The notes below the pieces were generated by a model. That model saw only the letters and a list, made by a program, of their open reading frames with translations, had not been told where the DNA came from and made no database searches. A stretch of DNA of 5,900 bases from positions 1-5,900 of the forward strand of contig VAXX01000282.1 in assembly GCA_005885115.1 (NCBI GenBank), in the 5' to 3' direction. This document shows positions 1 through 5,900 of the stretch, piece by piece. This stretch comes from Actinomycetota bacterium (lineage in GTDB: Bacteria > Actinomycetota > Actinomycetes > Mycobacteriales > Micromonosporaceae). Numbering within the stretch: the first letter of the stretch is position 1; every line of letters starts with the position of its first letter. Position numbers and translations under genes: made by a program.

Positions 1-1056
1 CAGGGTGGCCCGGTAGTAGCGGGGCTTGCCGAGCCGTTGCGCGTACCGGTCCCGGACGTCGCTGAAGCTGGCCGGGTCGAGCTCGGTGTGCTGGAGGATC
101 CGCTCGATGGTCTGCCGCGGTTGCGCGCACAGGTCTTCATGGCGGACGAGCACCGTCGCGTCGCGTACGGCGGGATCGCGGGCGACCAGATCCAGGACGT
201 GGCCGTAGATCGACGCCCAGTACATGCCGAACGCGTACGCGCGCCGGCCGCTGTCCCACGCCGCGCGGATGGCCCGTACCCGCTCGGTGTCCCCGGCGTT
301 GATGAACCGGTGCTGCTGACCGAACTCGTGGTGGCCCACCGATCTGCTGGTGGCGACCCAGCGTGGATCGTGGGCGTGGGTACGCGAGATGAGGTCGTGT
401 TGTTTGAGCCACGACGCCACATGGGCGGCCGGATCCCGGACCACGACGACGAACCGCGCACCGGGGAACAGCCGGGCCAGATACGCCAGGCGGGTGACGT
501 TGTAGTTGGCCTTCGCCAGGTAGCGCGGACGGTCCCGGGCGAGCAGGAGCTTGCCGATGTGGTCGGTGTAGTACCGCTCGAAGCGTCGCGCGCTGGTGCC
601 CGCGTCGAGCACCGCCGACCGCGCCTCGTCGTGCGCCTGCGGGAAGAACCAGTTCCAGATGGTCTCCTCGACCGCCTCCGGGCTGTCCCGGGTGACCTTG
701 ATGCCGTCCTTGTGCAGCCGGTCCGCCGGTTGGGGCGCCGGCAGCGGAAGCCGGTCCAGCAGCCGGTTCCACACGTACGGCAGGTAGGGCTGGGCCATGT
801 CCCGGTAGCGGTGGGTGGCCACGTCACGGTGCTGACTCAACACCTCAAGCGTGATGGTGGTACCGGCCCGGGCCAGCCCGGTCACGTAGATGGGCCGGTC
901 CACCGGCCGGGTACGGAGCCGGCGCCGCAGCAGCCGGGACTCGACGTCACCCAGCCGTACCGTGGCCGCCTCGAAGTGGCGCTTGGCCTGCCACGCCAGG
1001 TACAGGCCCTGCGGAATCCGGGCCGGTTCGGCGCTGTCGTCGCGTTCGAGATACAT
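1..1056 (-). CDS. PAPS-dependent sulfotransferase, 3' partial
   Basis: This enzyme would move a sulfuryl group from 3'-phosphoadenosine-5'-phosphosulfate (PAPS) to a hydroxyl, and in this setting probably tailors the cluster product. From ATG 1056-1054, 352 codons are open to the left edge with no stop, so the C-terminus is missing. The 5'-phosphosulfate loop is YVTGLARAGTT (residues 57-67, the GxxRxGTT form). The 3'-phosphate site is FVVVVRDPAAHVASW (202-216), with Arg207 and Ser215 as the expected contacts. AKANYN (181-186) just before it matches the bacterial Sulfotransfer_3-type fold. No signal peptide or membrane segment is visible, so it should be cytoplasmic. The start follows the PKS stop by 13 nt and has only a weak ribosome site (CGGACAT), which suggests translational coupling. 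The acceptor cannot be read from the sequence: it could be a phenol made by the PKS, a peptide side chain or a sugar. Confidence 0.9.
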   Translation of the reverse strand, partial: MYLERDDSAEPARIPQGLYLAWQAKRHFEAATVRLGDVESRLLRRRLRTRPVDRPIYVTGLARAGTTITLEVLSQHRDVATHRYRDMAQPYLPYVWNRLLDRLPLPAPQPADRLHKDGIKVTRDSPEAVEETIWNWFFPQAHDEARSAVLDAGTSARRFERYYTDHIGKLLLARDRPRYLAKANYNVTRLAYLARLFPGARFVVVVRDPAAHVASWLKQHDLISRTHAHDPRWVATSRSVGHHEFGQQHRFINAGDTERVRAIRAAWDSGRRAYAFGMYWASIYGHVLDLVARDPAVRDATVLVRHEDLCAQPRQTIERILQHTELDPASFSDVRDRYAQRLGKPRYYRATL

Positions 1057-1069
1057 GGCGGATGTCCGA

Positions 1070-2122
1070 TCAGTAGCGCAGGACGAGGGCTTCCATGGTG
1101 AGTCCGGGGCCGAAGGCCATCAGGACACCGGTGCTTCCGGGGCGGGGGGTGTGGGCGTTGAGCAGGCGGTGCAGGATGAGCAGCGAGGTGGGCGAGGAAC
1201 AGTTGCCGTACTCGGCGAGCACCTCGGTCGAGGCGCGGTACTGCTCCGGGCGCAGCCCGAGCGCCTGTACCACTGCCTGGATGATCCGCGGACCACCGGC
1301 GTGGATGCTCCAGTGCTCGACCTCGCCGGCGGTCAGGCCCAGCGGCGCGAGCGTACGTTCGACGAACCCTTCGGCGGCGTCGCGCAGGATCAGCGGTACC
1401 CGTGGGGACAGGTGCATCCGGAACCCGTCGTCGAGCACCGACCACGACATGAGACCGGAGGTGGCGTACAGCGTCTCGGTGTGGGTACCGAGGACCTGCG
1501 GCCCGGTCGCCGTCTCCGAGGTGGTGAGTACGCACGCCGCGCTCGCGTCACCGAACAGCGCGTGGCAGACCACCTGTTCCACCGTCGCCTCGGTACGCAT
1601 GTGCGCGCTGCAGATCTCCGTACAGTTGACCAGCACGTCCTCATCGGGCCGGGCGGCCAGGGCGTCGAGCGCCACCTTGAGCGCGTTGAACGCCGCGTAA
1701 CAGCCCATGTGACCGATGAACGTACGCCGCAGCCGCTGCGACAACCCGAACTCCGCCGCCAGCAGCATGTCCGGCGAGGGCGCGTCGTACCCGGTGCAGC
1801 TCGCCGTGACCATGCTGCCGATCCGGGCCGGGTCCACGCCGGCCAACGCCTGCCCCACGGATCGCCGGCCGATCTCCAGCGCGCCCTGCTTCCACAGGCG
1901 CATCCGCTCGCCGGCCAGGTCCGCCCCGCCGTCCTTCCAGCCGGCCGGATCGCAGTACCAGTGCCGCTTGCGGATACCGGCGTTGCGGAAAATCGACTCA
2001 GCCGTTGGTACCTCGGCGAACAGGTGCCGGAAGACCTTGTCGAACGTCTCGACCTGGTCGATGATCCGATCCGGTACGGCGTACGCCAGGGTCGCGATGC
2101 GCGGAACCCGCTGCTGGGACAA
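1070..2122 (-). CDS. Type III polyketide synthase (chalcone/stilbene synthase superfamily)
   Basis: This homodimeric-type ketosynthase would extend a CoA starter with malonyl-CoA units and cyclise the chain to a resorcinol, phloroglucinol or pyrone in the cytoplasm. From the TTG at 2122 it is 350 residues, the usual family length; an upstream TTG at 2152 would add 10. The triad is clear: Cys141 in GHMGCYAAFNAL, His274 in SIHAGGPRII, Asn307 in AEYGNCSS. The C-terminal signature VLMAFGPGLTMEALVL is present near 333-348. The first gatekeeper Phe is kept (Phe190 in ALFGDASAA). The second, Phe265 of chalcone synthase, aligns with Met236 (FRMHLSP), and the Thr197 position aligns with His174. It is therefore not a classical chalcone synthase and not DpgA-like, which has a different sequence around the active Cys. 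It resembles the MGCYAA-type bacterial group, and its product is unknown. The frame is intact, unlike the NRPS upstream. The stop TGA at 1070-1072 lies 13 nt before the sulfotransferase, so the two genes are probably co-transcribed. Confidence 0.93.
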   Translation of the reverse strand: MSQQRVPRIATLAYAVPDRIIDQVETFDKVFRHLFAEVPTAESIFRNAGIRKRHWYCDPAGWKDGGADLAGERMRLWKQGALEIGRRSVGQALAGVDPARIGSMVTASCTGYDAPSPDMLLAAEFGLSQRLRRTFIGHMGCYAAFNALKVALDALAARPDEDVLVNCTEICSAHMRTEATVEQVVCHALFGDASAACVLTTSETATGPQVLGTHTETLYATSGLMSWSVLDDGFRMHLSPRVPLILRDAAEGFVERTLAPLGLTAGEVEHWSIHAGGPRIIQAVVQALGLRPEQYRASTEVLAEYGNCSSPTSLLILHRLLNAHTPRPGSTGVLMAFGPGLTMEALVLRY

Positions 2123-2128
2123 CGTCGT

Positions 2129-2135
2129 CCTCCTC
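2129..2135 (-). promoter_or_regulatory. Shine-Dalgarno site of the type III PKS
   Basis: GAGGAGG on the minus strand is an almost full anti-16S match. Six bases (ACGACG) separate it from TTG at 2122-2120. This spacing decides the start codon: the upstream TTG at 2152-2150 has no such site, and the GTG at 2137-2135 overlaps the site itself. Confidence 0.75.
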
Positions 2136-2215
2136 ACACTGGAATACGACAAGCGTGCGCGGGCACCGACCGGATCGACAGAGTGGAGGTCAATCCCGTC
2201 GCCGGAACGCGCCCT

Positions 2216-2255
2216 CCGGACGACGAATGGCCACCGGGCACCACTCGACGTCCGG
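2216..2255 (-). terminator. Imperfect inverted repeat downstream of NRPS stop (possible terminator or RNA hairpin)
   Basis: Arms 2216-2226 (CCGGACGACGA on plus) and 2245-2255 (TCGACGTCCGG) pair at 10 of 11 positions around an 18-nt loop. The hairpin lies 18 nt past the NRPS stop on the minus strand. No T-tract follows it; actinomycete terminators often lack one, but GC-rich DNA also gives such repeats by chance. Confidence 0.3.
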
Positions 2256-2273
2256 ACACCGCCGATACACCGC

Positions 2274-4340
2274 TCAACGCACCACGTCGCCCGCTCGCCG
2301 GAGCGAGGTACCCGCCGGGGTGGCCAGTCGCGCGGCGAGCATCCGGCCGATCTCGGCCATCGGAGCGGGCTGCGTCATGTGCTCGTGCCGGCACTCGACC
2401 GGATGGTCCTCGATGTGCCCGTCGACGTACGGCAGCCAGTCGTCGAGGCTCCAGCCGTACGCGGCCTGGGTGAGCGTCGCCGTGGCGAACACGACGTCCC
2501 CGTGGAACCGGGGCGGGGTGAAGGCGGCGTAGGCGTTCATGTTGGTCCTGGTGACGTTCAGCAGGGCGAGGATCGTCCGGTCGTCCCAGTCGACGAGCTG
2601 ACCGCCCTCCCGCCGGACGATCTCGATCATCCGGGCCTCACCCAGCGGCTGACTGTCGACCACCTCGGGGTCGTACCCGAACTCGATGAGCACGGTACGG
2701 ATGAGTTGACGGTCGCGTTCGGGTCCGTCCGGCGGCCGCCACTCGCGCGGGTAGCAGTCGAACATGGCCAGCAGGCCGATGTCCGCACCGTCGCGCTGGA
2801 GTTCAGCGGCCACCGCGTGGGCGAGATTACCGCCCATCGAATAGCCCATCACGTGGTACGGACCGGACGGCTGCACCGAACGGATCTCGGCGACGTAGCC
2901 CGCGACGAGCTCCTCGACCGTCGTGACCGGTGGCCGCGTTCCGGACAGGCCCGGCGACTGGAGTCCGTACACCGGGTACGCCGGATCGAGGTGCCGCAGC
3001 AGCACCGAGTAGCACCAGGACAGTCCACTGACCGGAGGCAGCAGGAACAGCGGGGACCGGTCACCGCCGGAGCGCAACGGCAACACGACGTCCAGCGCGC
3101 CGGGTCCGGGCTGCGCGTCGGTACCTTCCAGTGCCCTGGCCAACCCGGCGGCGCTGCGGGACTCGAACACGGTACGGATGCTGAGCCCGATGCCGAACAG
3201 TGCCCGGACCCGGCCGGCCAGTTGAGCCGCCAGGAGGGAGTGCCCGCCGAGCTCGAAGAAGTCGTCGTCGACACCCACCAGGGGTACGCCCAGCAGTTCG
3301 GCGAACAGAGCACTGAGGACGACCTCGTACCGGCTGCGCGGTGCCCGTCCGCGCACCATCCGGGCCGGCTCCGGAGCGGGCAGCGCGGCGCGGTCGAGCT
3401 TGCCGTGTGGCGTCACCGGCAAGGCGTCGACGCTGACGTACCCCGACGGCACCAGATGCTCCGGCAGCCGCGCCGCCAGGAACCGGCGCATCCCGGCGTC
3501 GTCGGGAACCGCTGCGCCGACGGGTACCAGATACGCCACCAGCCGCTGGTCTCCGGGCCGGTCCTCGCGCATCACGACCGCGGCGCGCGCCACCGCCGGA
3601 TGCGCCACGAGCGCGGCCTCCACCTCGCCGGGTTCGATCCGGAAACCGCGTACCTTCAGCTGTCCGTCGACCCGGCCGAGGTACTCGATGGTGCCGTCGG
3701 GCCGCCACGCGGCGAGGTCGCCGGTCCGGTACATCCGGTCGCCCGGCTCGAACGGGCAGGCCACGAACCGGTCCGCGGTCAGCTCCGGCCGGTTCAGGTA
3801 CCCGCGCGCCACCTGGTCACCGGCGAGGTACAGCTCGCCGGGAACGCCGACGGGCACCGGGTTGCGTTGGCCGTCCAGCAGGTACGCCCGGACGTTGCGC
3901 AACGGTCGGCCGATGACCGGTGGGGTATCGGCGGTCACCGGCGCGGACAACGCGTCGACGGTGCATTCGGTCGGTCCGTAGAAGTTGTAGCTTCTGGTGT
4001 CCGGTACGGCTGCCAACTGCGCCCACAGCGCCGGGTCGATCGCCTCGCCACCCACCATGAGGATCTTCGGCCGGTGCCGGTCGTCCGTGAGCAGTCCGGC
4101 CGCGAGAAGCTGGTGCAGGTACGAGGGGGTGACGTCGAGGAAGTCGACCCGGCGGGCCGCGACGTAGTCGACCAACGCGCCCGGGTCCAGCCGCACCGCC
4201 TCACTGATCAGGTGCAGTTCGTGGCCGTCGGCCATCAGCAGCGGACCCTCCAACGACGTGTCGAAGGAGAAGGCCGCGGTCAGCGCGACGCGCAGCCGGC
4301 CGCCGCCGGCGGCGGCCACGAAGCCCTCGCGGTGACTCAG
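2274..4340 (-). CDS. NRPS segment 3: A-domain core, PCP and thioesterase
   Basis: Similarity resumes at LSHREGF (4340 downward). The first possible start, GTG at 4317-4319, opens a 681-residue frame; residues below use that numbering. A-domain motifs: A4 region SFDTSLEG (18-25), A5 YNFYGPTE (111-118), A6 [14 protein letters not shown] (161-174), A7 YRTGDL (197-202), A8 [20 protein letters not shown] (215-234), A10 [11 protein letters not shown] with Lys307. The PCP core is [14 protein letters not shown] with the phosphopantetheine serine at 361 (3237-3239). The TE has GYSMGG with Ser494 (2838-2840), likely Asp521 in MFDCYP and a His in HEHM (645-648), an alpha/beta-hydrolase triad that would hydrolyse or cyclise the product. 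The piece ends after VVR at TGA 2274. The pocket residues I read, by hand alignment to GrsA, are D-T-L-D-M-G-F-V-D-K (the last from A10), which I cannot assign to a substrate with confidence. Confidence 0.85.
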   Translation of the reverse strand: MSHREGFVAAAGGGRLRVALTAAFSFDTSLEGPLLMADGHELHLISEAVRLDPGALVDYVAARRVDFLDVTPSYLHQLLAAGLLTDDRHRPKILMVGGEAIDPALWAQLAAVPDTRSYNFYGPTECTVDALSAPVTADTPPVIGRPLRNVRAYLLDGQRNPVPVGVPGELYLAGDQVARGYLNRPELTADRFVACPFEPGDRMYRTGDLAAWRPDGTIEYLGRVDGQLKVRGFRIEPGEVEAALVAHPAVARAAVVMREDRPGDQRLVAYLVPVGAAVPDDAGMRRFLAARLPEHLVPSGYVSVDALPVTPHGKLDRAALPAPEPARMVRGRAPRSRYEVVLSALFAELLGVPLVGVDDDFFELGGHSLLAAQLAGRVRALFGIGLSIRTVFESRSAAGLARALEGTDAQPGPGALDVVLPLRSGGDRSPLFLLPPVSGLSWCYSVLLRHLDPAYPVYGLQSPGLSGTRPPVTTVEELVAGYVAEIRSVQPSGPYHVMGYSMGGNLAHAVAAELQRDGADIGLLAMFDCYPREWRPPDGPERDRQLIRTVLIEFGYDPEVVDSQPLGEARMIEIVRREGGQLVDWDDRTILALLNVTRTNMNAYAAFTPPRFHGDVVFATATLTQAAYGWSLDDWLPYVDGHIEDHPVECRHEHMTQPAPMAEIGRMLAARLATPAGTSLRRAGDVVR

Positions 4341-5688
4341 CGGACGAGGGCGTCAACGGGGCGCGGCGGTCCCGGTCGGTGGGGTTGGCCGTCGGGCACC
4401 GGCACAACGCTGCGTGGGTGCGCGGGTCGTCCAGCCGCAGGACTCCCCCGCCGGGTGTGCCGTGGCCGTCGGCGGTCGTCAGCACCAGGACCGGATCGAC
4501 GTCCCGCAACAGCAGCTCGATCCGGCCCGCCGGTTGGTCGGTTGCCAACGGTACGTACACCGCACCCGCCTTCAGTACCGCCAGCATGGCCACCACCAGG
4601 TCCACCGACCGGGGCAGGACGAGCGCCACGGCCCGCTCCGGCCCGGCCCCGAGCCCGATCAGGTGATGCGCGAGCCGGTTGGCGCGCGCGTTGAGCTGCG
4701 CGTAGCTCAGCTCGGTAGCCTCGAACACCAGCGCGGTGGCCGACGGGGTACGCGCCACCTGGGTCTCGAACAGGTCCGGCAGCGTGGTGGCCGGAGCCTC
4801 GCGCGTGGTCGCGTTCCACCCGTACAGGACCCGGTGCCGCTCGGCCGGATCGAGAATGTCCACCTCGCCGACCGGGCGGTCCGGCTCGGCCACCAGGGAC
4901 CGCAGCATGTGCAGGAACCGCCGCTGGTGCCCGGCGAGGCCGTCGTGGTCGTACCGCTGGGCGTTGGCGTTGAGCTCGACGTGTACCCGCTGCCGGCCGG
5001 GCTCCTCGCGCACCGCGATCACCAGGTCCTCGACCGGACCGAAGGCCAGATCCCGCACGGTCGCGACGGCCGCACCGAACCGGAGGTCGCTGACGGTGTG
5101 CAGGATGTTCACGTGGGGGCCGAACAACGGTTCGCCGGCGCGGCCGGCCCGCATGTCCTCGTACCGGTAGCGCTGGTGCCGCAGTCCCCGGCGGGCCTGT
5201 TCCGCCGCCTGCCGGGCGAGTTCCAGCCCGGTGGTCCCCGGCCGGACCGCCAGCCGGACCGGCAGGACGTTCGCGACCGCGCACGGAGTATTCCGGAGCA
5301 ATGGGCTGGTGCGTCCGGTCACCGAGAACCCGAGGGTCAGATCCGACTCACCGGTGATCCGGTTCAGGTACGCCGCCGTCGCGGCCAGCACCGTGAGCTG
5401 AGGTATCGACCGGACGCGCCGCGCCGTCTCGCGCATCTGCCCGACCGTGGCCGGGGCGAGCTCGCCCGCGATGCGCAGCAGCTTCGCCGAGGCGGGTGCG
5501 GTACGGGTGGCCAGGCTCACCGCGCCGGGCGCCTCCCGCAGGTACTCCGACCAGTACGCGCGGTCCCGGGCGAACTCCGGCATCTCCCGGTACCGCGACT
5601 GTTCCGCCCAGGCGGCGGCCAGTGACCCGAACCCCGTACCCGTTGTCATACCACCGTTGTAGAGCTCCGCCTGCCGCTGGACGACGAG
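4201..5688 (-). CDS. NRPS segment 2: C-terminal C domain plus N-terminal A domain
   Basis: Similarity resumes at codon 5688-5686 ([13 protein letters not shown], the helix that normally follows HHxxxDG) and runs through the rest of the C domain. It includes the FARDRAYW segment, an NVLPVRL motif (near 5271), HQRYRYED (near 5178) and EPLFGP. The C-A linker ([10 protein letters not shown], then GWNATTRE) is near 4860-4800. The A domain starts near 4782 and shows A1 ([13 protein letters not shown], near 4710) and A2 ([11 protein letters not shown], near 4575). A2 is followed by ATDQP where DPDQP is usual. Similarity ends at APLTPSSA (codon 4341-4339), just where A3 should begin; the remaining codons to TGA 4201-4203 are out of frame. 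The C part most resembles EntF-like condensation domains. An annotation tool might start this piece at ATG 5647-5649, but no good ribosome binding site precedes it. Confidence 0.8.
   Translation of the reverse strand, partial: LVVQRQAELYNGGMTTGTGFGSLAAAWAEQSRYREMPEFARDRAYWSEYLREAPGAVSLATRTAPASAKLLRIAGELAPATVGQMRETARRVRSIPQLTVLAATAAYLNRITGESDLTLGFSVTGRTSPLLRNTPCAVANVLPVRLAVRPGTTGLELARQAAEQARRGLRHQRYRYEDMRAGRAGEPLFGPHVNILHTVSDLRFGAAVATVRDLAFGPVEDLVIAVREEPGRQRVHVELNANAQRYDHDGLAGHQRRFLHMLRSLVAEPDRPVGEVDILDPAERHRVLYGWNATTREAPATTLPDLFETQVARTPSATALVFEATELSYAQLNARANRLAHHLIGLGAGPERAVALVLPRSVDLVVAMLAVLKAGAVYVPLATDQPAGRIELLLRDVDPVLVLTTADGHGTPGGGVLRLDDPRTHAALCRCPTANPTDRDRRAPLTPSSAESPRGLRGRRRRRPAARRADRGLLLRHVVGGSAADGRRPRTAPDQ
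4336..4348 (-). other. Frameshifting deletion junction in NRPS A domain (A3 missing)
   Basis: The frame reading APLTPSSA (Ala codon 4341-4339) gives way to the frame reading LSHREGF (Leu codon 4340-4338). They overlap by two bases, so the missing length is a multiple of three plus two. Relatives have roughly 27 residues here, including YxIYTSGSTGxPKG, the glycine-rich ATP-phosphate loop of adenylating enzymes. About 80-90 nt are therefore absent by estimate. Confidence 0.75.
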
Positions 5689-5900
5689 CCGTGCTGGAGA
5701 TCGACCGGCGCGGTGGCGTCGGCGTCCATCCACGCCTCGGCGACCCGCTCCGCATCAGGCTCGTTGGCGAGGTCGAGGAACGAGATCGGGCATTCGATCG
5801 ACGGATCGACCACCTGCCACGGGCCGTCCTCGTCCTCGGTGATCCGTGAGTGGAGGGTTTCGGCCTCCGTGACGACGTCCCGCAACACCGCGAGGAAACG
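5646..5900 (-). CDS. NRPS segment 1: N-terminal part of condensation domain (edge-truncated)
   Basis: The frame is open at the right edge (R-F-L-A-V-L-R-D at 5900-5877) and ends at TGA 5646-5648. It reads as the stretch of a C domain just before the catalytic motif: VTEAETLHSRI, then EDGPWQVVDP, then [18 protein letters not shown]. In intact relatives this leads through a PLF-type strand into HHxxxDG about 30 residues later. Here similarity stops at the Gly codon 5690-5688, and the last 13 residues (SSSSGRR and onward) are out-of-frame noise. The GTG at 5886-5888 is an internal valine and not a real start, because upstream codons continue the domain. Confidence 0.8.
   Translation of the reverse strand, partial: RFLAVLRDVVTEAETLHSRITEDEDGPWQVVDPSIECPISFLDLANEPDAERVAEAWMDADATAPVDLQHGSSSSGRRSSTTVV
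5685..5691 (-). other. Frameshifting deletion junction in NRPS C domain (HHxxxDG missing)
   Basis: The frame ending in DLQHG (Gly codon 5690-5688) is followed directly by the frame starting LVVQRQ (Leu codon 5688-5686). The two share a base, so the missing length is a multiple of three plus one. In related C domains about 31-32 residues separate these points, so roughly 94-97 nt are absent (estimate from family knowledge). The lost stretch holds the catalytic histidine motif. Confidence 0.75.

Larger units (their letters stand above)
2123..2273 (-). other. Intergenic region between NRPS and type III PKS
   Basis: This 151-nt stretch separates two genes on the same strand and is the only non-coding gap longer than 13 nt in the window. 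It holds an inverted repeat near the NRPS stop and a strong Shine-Dalgarno sequence before the PKS. I see no convincing -35/-10 pair. Its size would allow a separate promoter for the PKS and sulfotransferase pair, but read-through from the NRPS is equally possible. Confidence 0.5.
2274..5900 (-). pseudogene. NRPS terminal module C-A-T-TE, 5' partial, broken by two frameshifting deletions
   Basis: This is one NRPS module read across three frames. It would condense an upstream acyl or peptidyl group with an amino acid activated by its A domain, hold the product on the PCP arm and release it through the TE. Domain order on the minus strand: C (5900 to about 4850), A (about 4810 to 3390), PCP (about 3335 to 3130), TE (about 3060 to 2340), stop TGA at 2274-2276. 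The 5' end lies outside the window, since the frame is open to 5900 and already inside a C domain. Homology jumps frame at about 5688 and about 4340. Each jump lacks a core motif that every active module has: HHxxxDG of C and A3 of A. Everything between and after the jumps is in frame and well conserved. The C-A-T-TE order and C-domain wording recall EntF-type terminal modules. As written it cannot be functional; whether this is real decay or an assembly error cannot be decided from the sequence. Confidence 0.85.

Noticed and set aside
137..772. Minus-strand open frame of 211 codons and a similar one at 882-1535
   Set aside because: They are alternative frames inside the sulfotransferase and PKS genes, with Arg/Pro/Gly-rich shadow composition.
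37..1101. Plus-strand open frame of 354 codons
   Set aside because: It lies opposite the sulfotransferase, which shows both PAPS-binding motifs. The plus frame has no family motif.
1070..2122. FabH-type ketoacyl-ACP synthase III or DpgA identity for the PKS
   Set aside because: The triad is Cys-His-Asn with a GFGPG-type C-terminal loop, typical of type III PKS. DpgA has a different sequence around its Cys and an extended N-terminus.
2165..2193. Possible promoter with TTGACC (minus strand, 2193-2188) upstream of the PKS
   Set aside because: The position 17 nt downstream reads GTCGGT, not a -10-like hexamer. A lone TTGACC is not enough.
1716..4694. Plus-strand open frame of 992 codons
   Set aside because: It runs antisense through the type III PKS and NRPS, whose minus-strand frames carry clear family motifs. 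Its translation is rich in R, P, G, H and Q with no recognisable domain, as expected for a high-GC shadow frame.
4201..5733. Programmed frameshifting as the reason for the split NRPS
   Set aside because: The catalytic motifs are missing, not merely in another frame, so a ribosomal frameshift would not restore a working domain. No slippery sequence is evident.
5646..5888. Separate 80-residue small protein starting at GTG 5888
   Set aside because: Codons upstream to the window edge continue C-domain sequence, and the last residues are an out-of-frame tail after a deletion. It is a fragment of the NRPS.
1..5900. tRNA, rRNA, CRISPR array, insertion sequence or attachment site
   Set aside because: I saw no array of direct repeats, transposase motifs, terminal inverted repeats or RNA-gene-like stretch; almost all bases are within the three minus-strand genes.

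Overview
The window is GC-rich (roughly 70%) DNA with the codon bias of a filamentous actinomycete. The many GTAC-containing codon pairs would suit Micromonosporaceae, but that is only an impression. All genes I can support lie on the minus strand and read from right to left. Together they look like part of a natural-product biosynthetic gene cluster.

Layout in transcription order. (1) 5900-2274 is the last part of a non-ribosomal peptide synthetase (NRPS): a condensation (C) domain entering from beyond the right edge, an adenylation (A) domain, a peptidyl carrier protein (PCP or T) and a terminal thioesterase (TE). It is not one open frame. Two out-of-frame deletions split it into three segments. 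The first, near 5688, removes the C-domain HHxxxDG catalytic motif. The second, near 4340, removes the A-domain A3 motif (TSGSTGxPKG). (2) 2273-2123 is a 151-nt gap with an imperfect inverted repeat and then a strong Shine-Dalgarno sequence. (3) 2122-1070 is an intact type III polyketide synthase (chalcone synthase superfamily) with a Cys-His-Asn triad and a TTG start. (4) 1056-1 is a PAPS-dependent sulfotransferase that runs off the left edge.

How they may work together (inference): the NRPS module would add and release a last amino acid, the type III PKS would supply an aromatic or pyrone building block or a separate small polyketide, and the sulfotransferase would tailor a hydroxyl group. 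The NRPS as written cannot make a working C or A domain. It is therefore either a decayed gene or, perhaps more likely, a place where the assembly lost two highly conserved NRPS motifs. The neighbouring PKS and sulfotransferase frames are clean, and the flanks of both NRPS lesions are well conserved. The long open frames on the plus strand are high-GC shadows.
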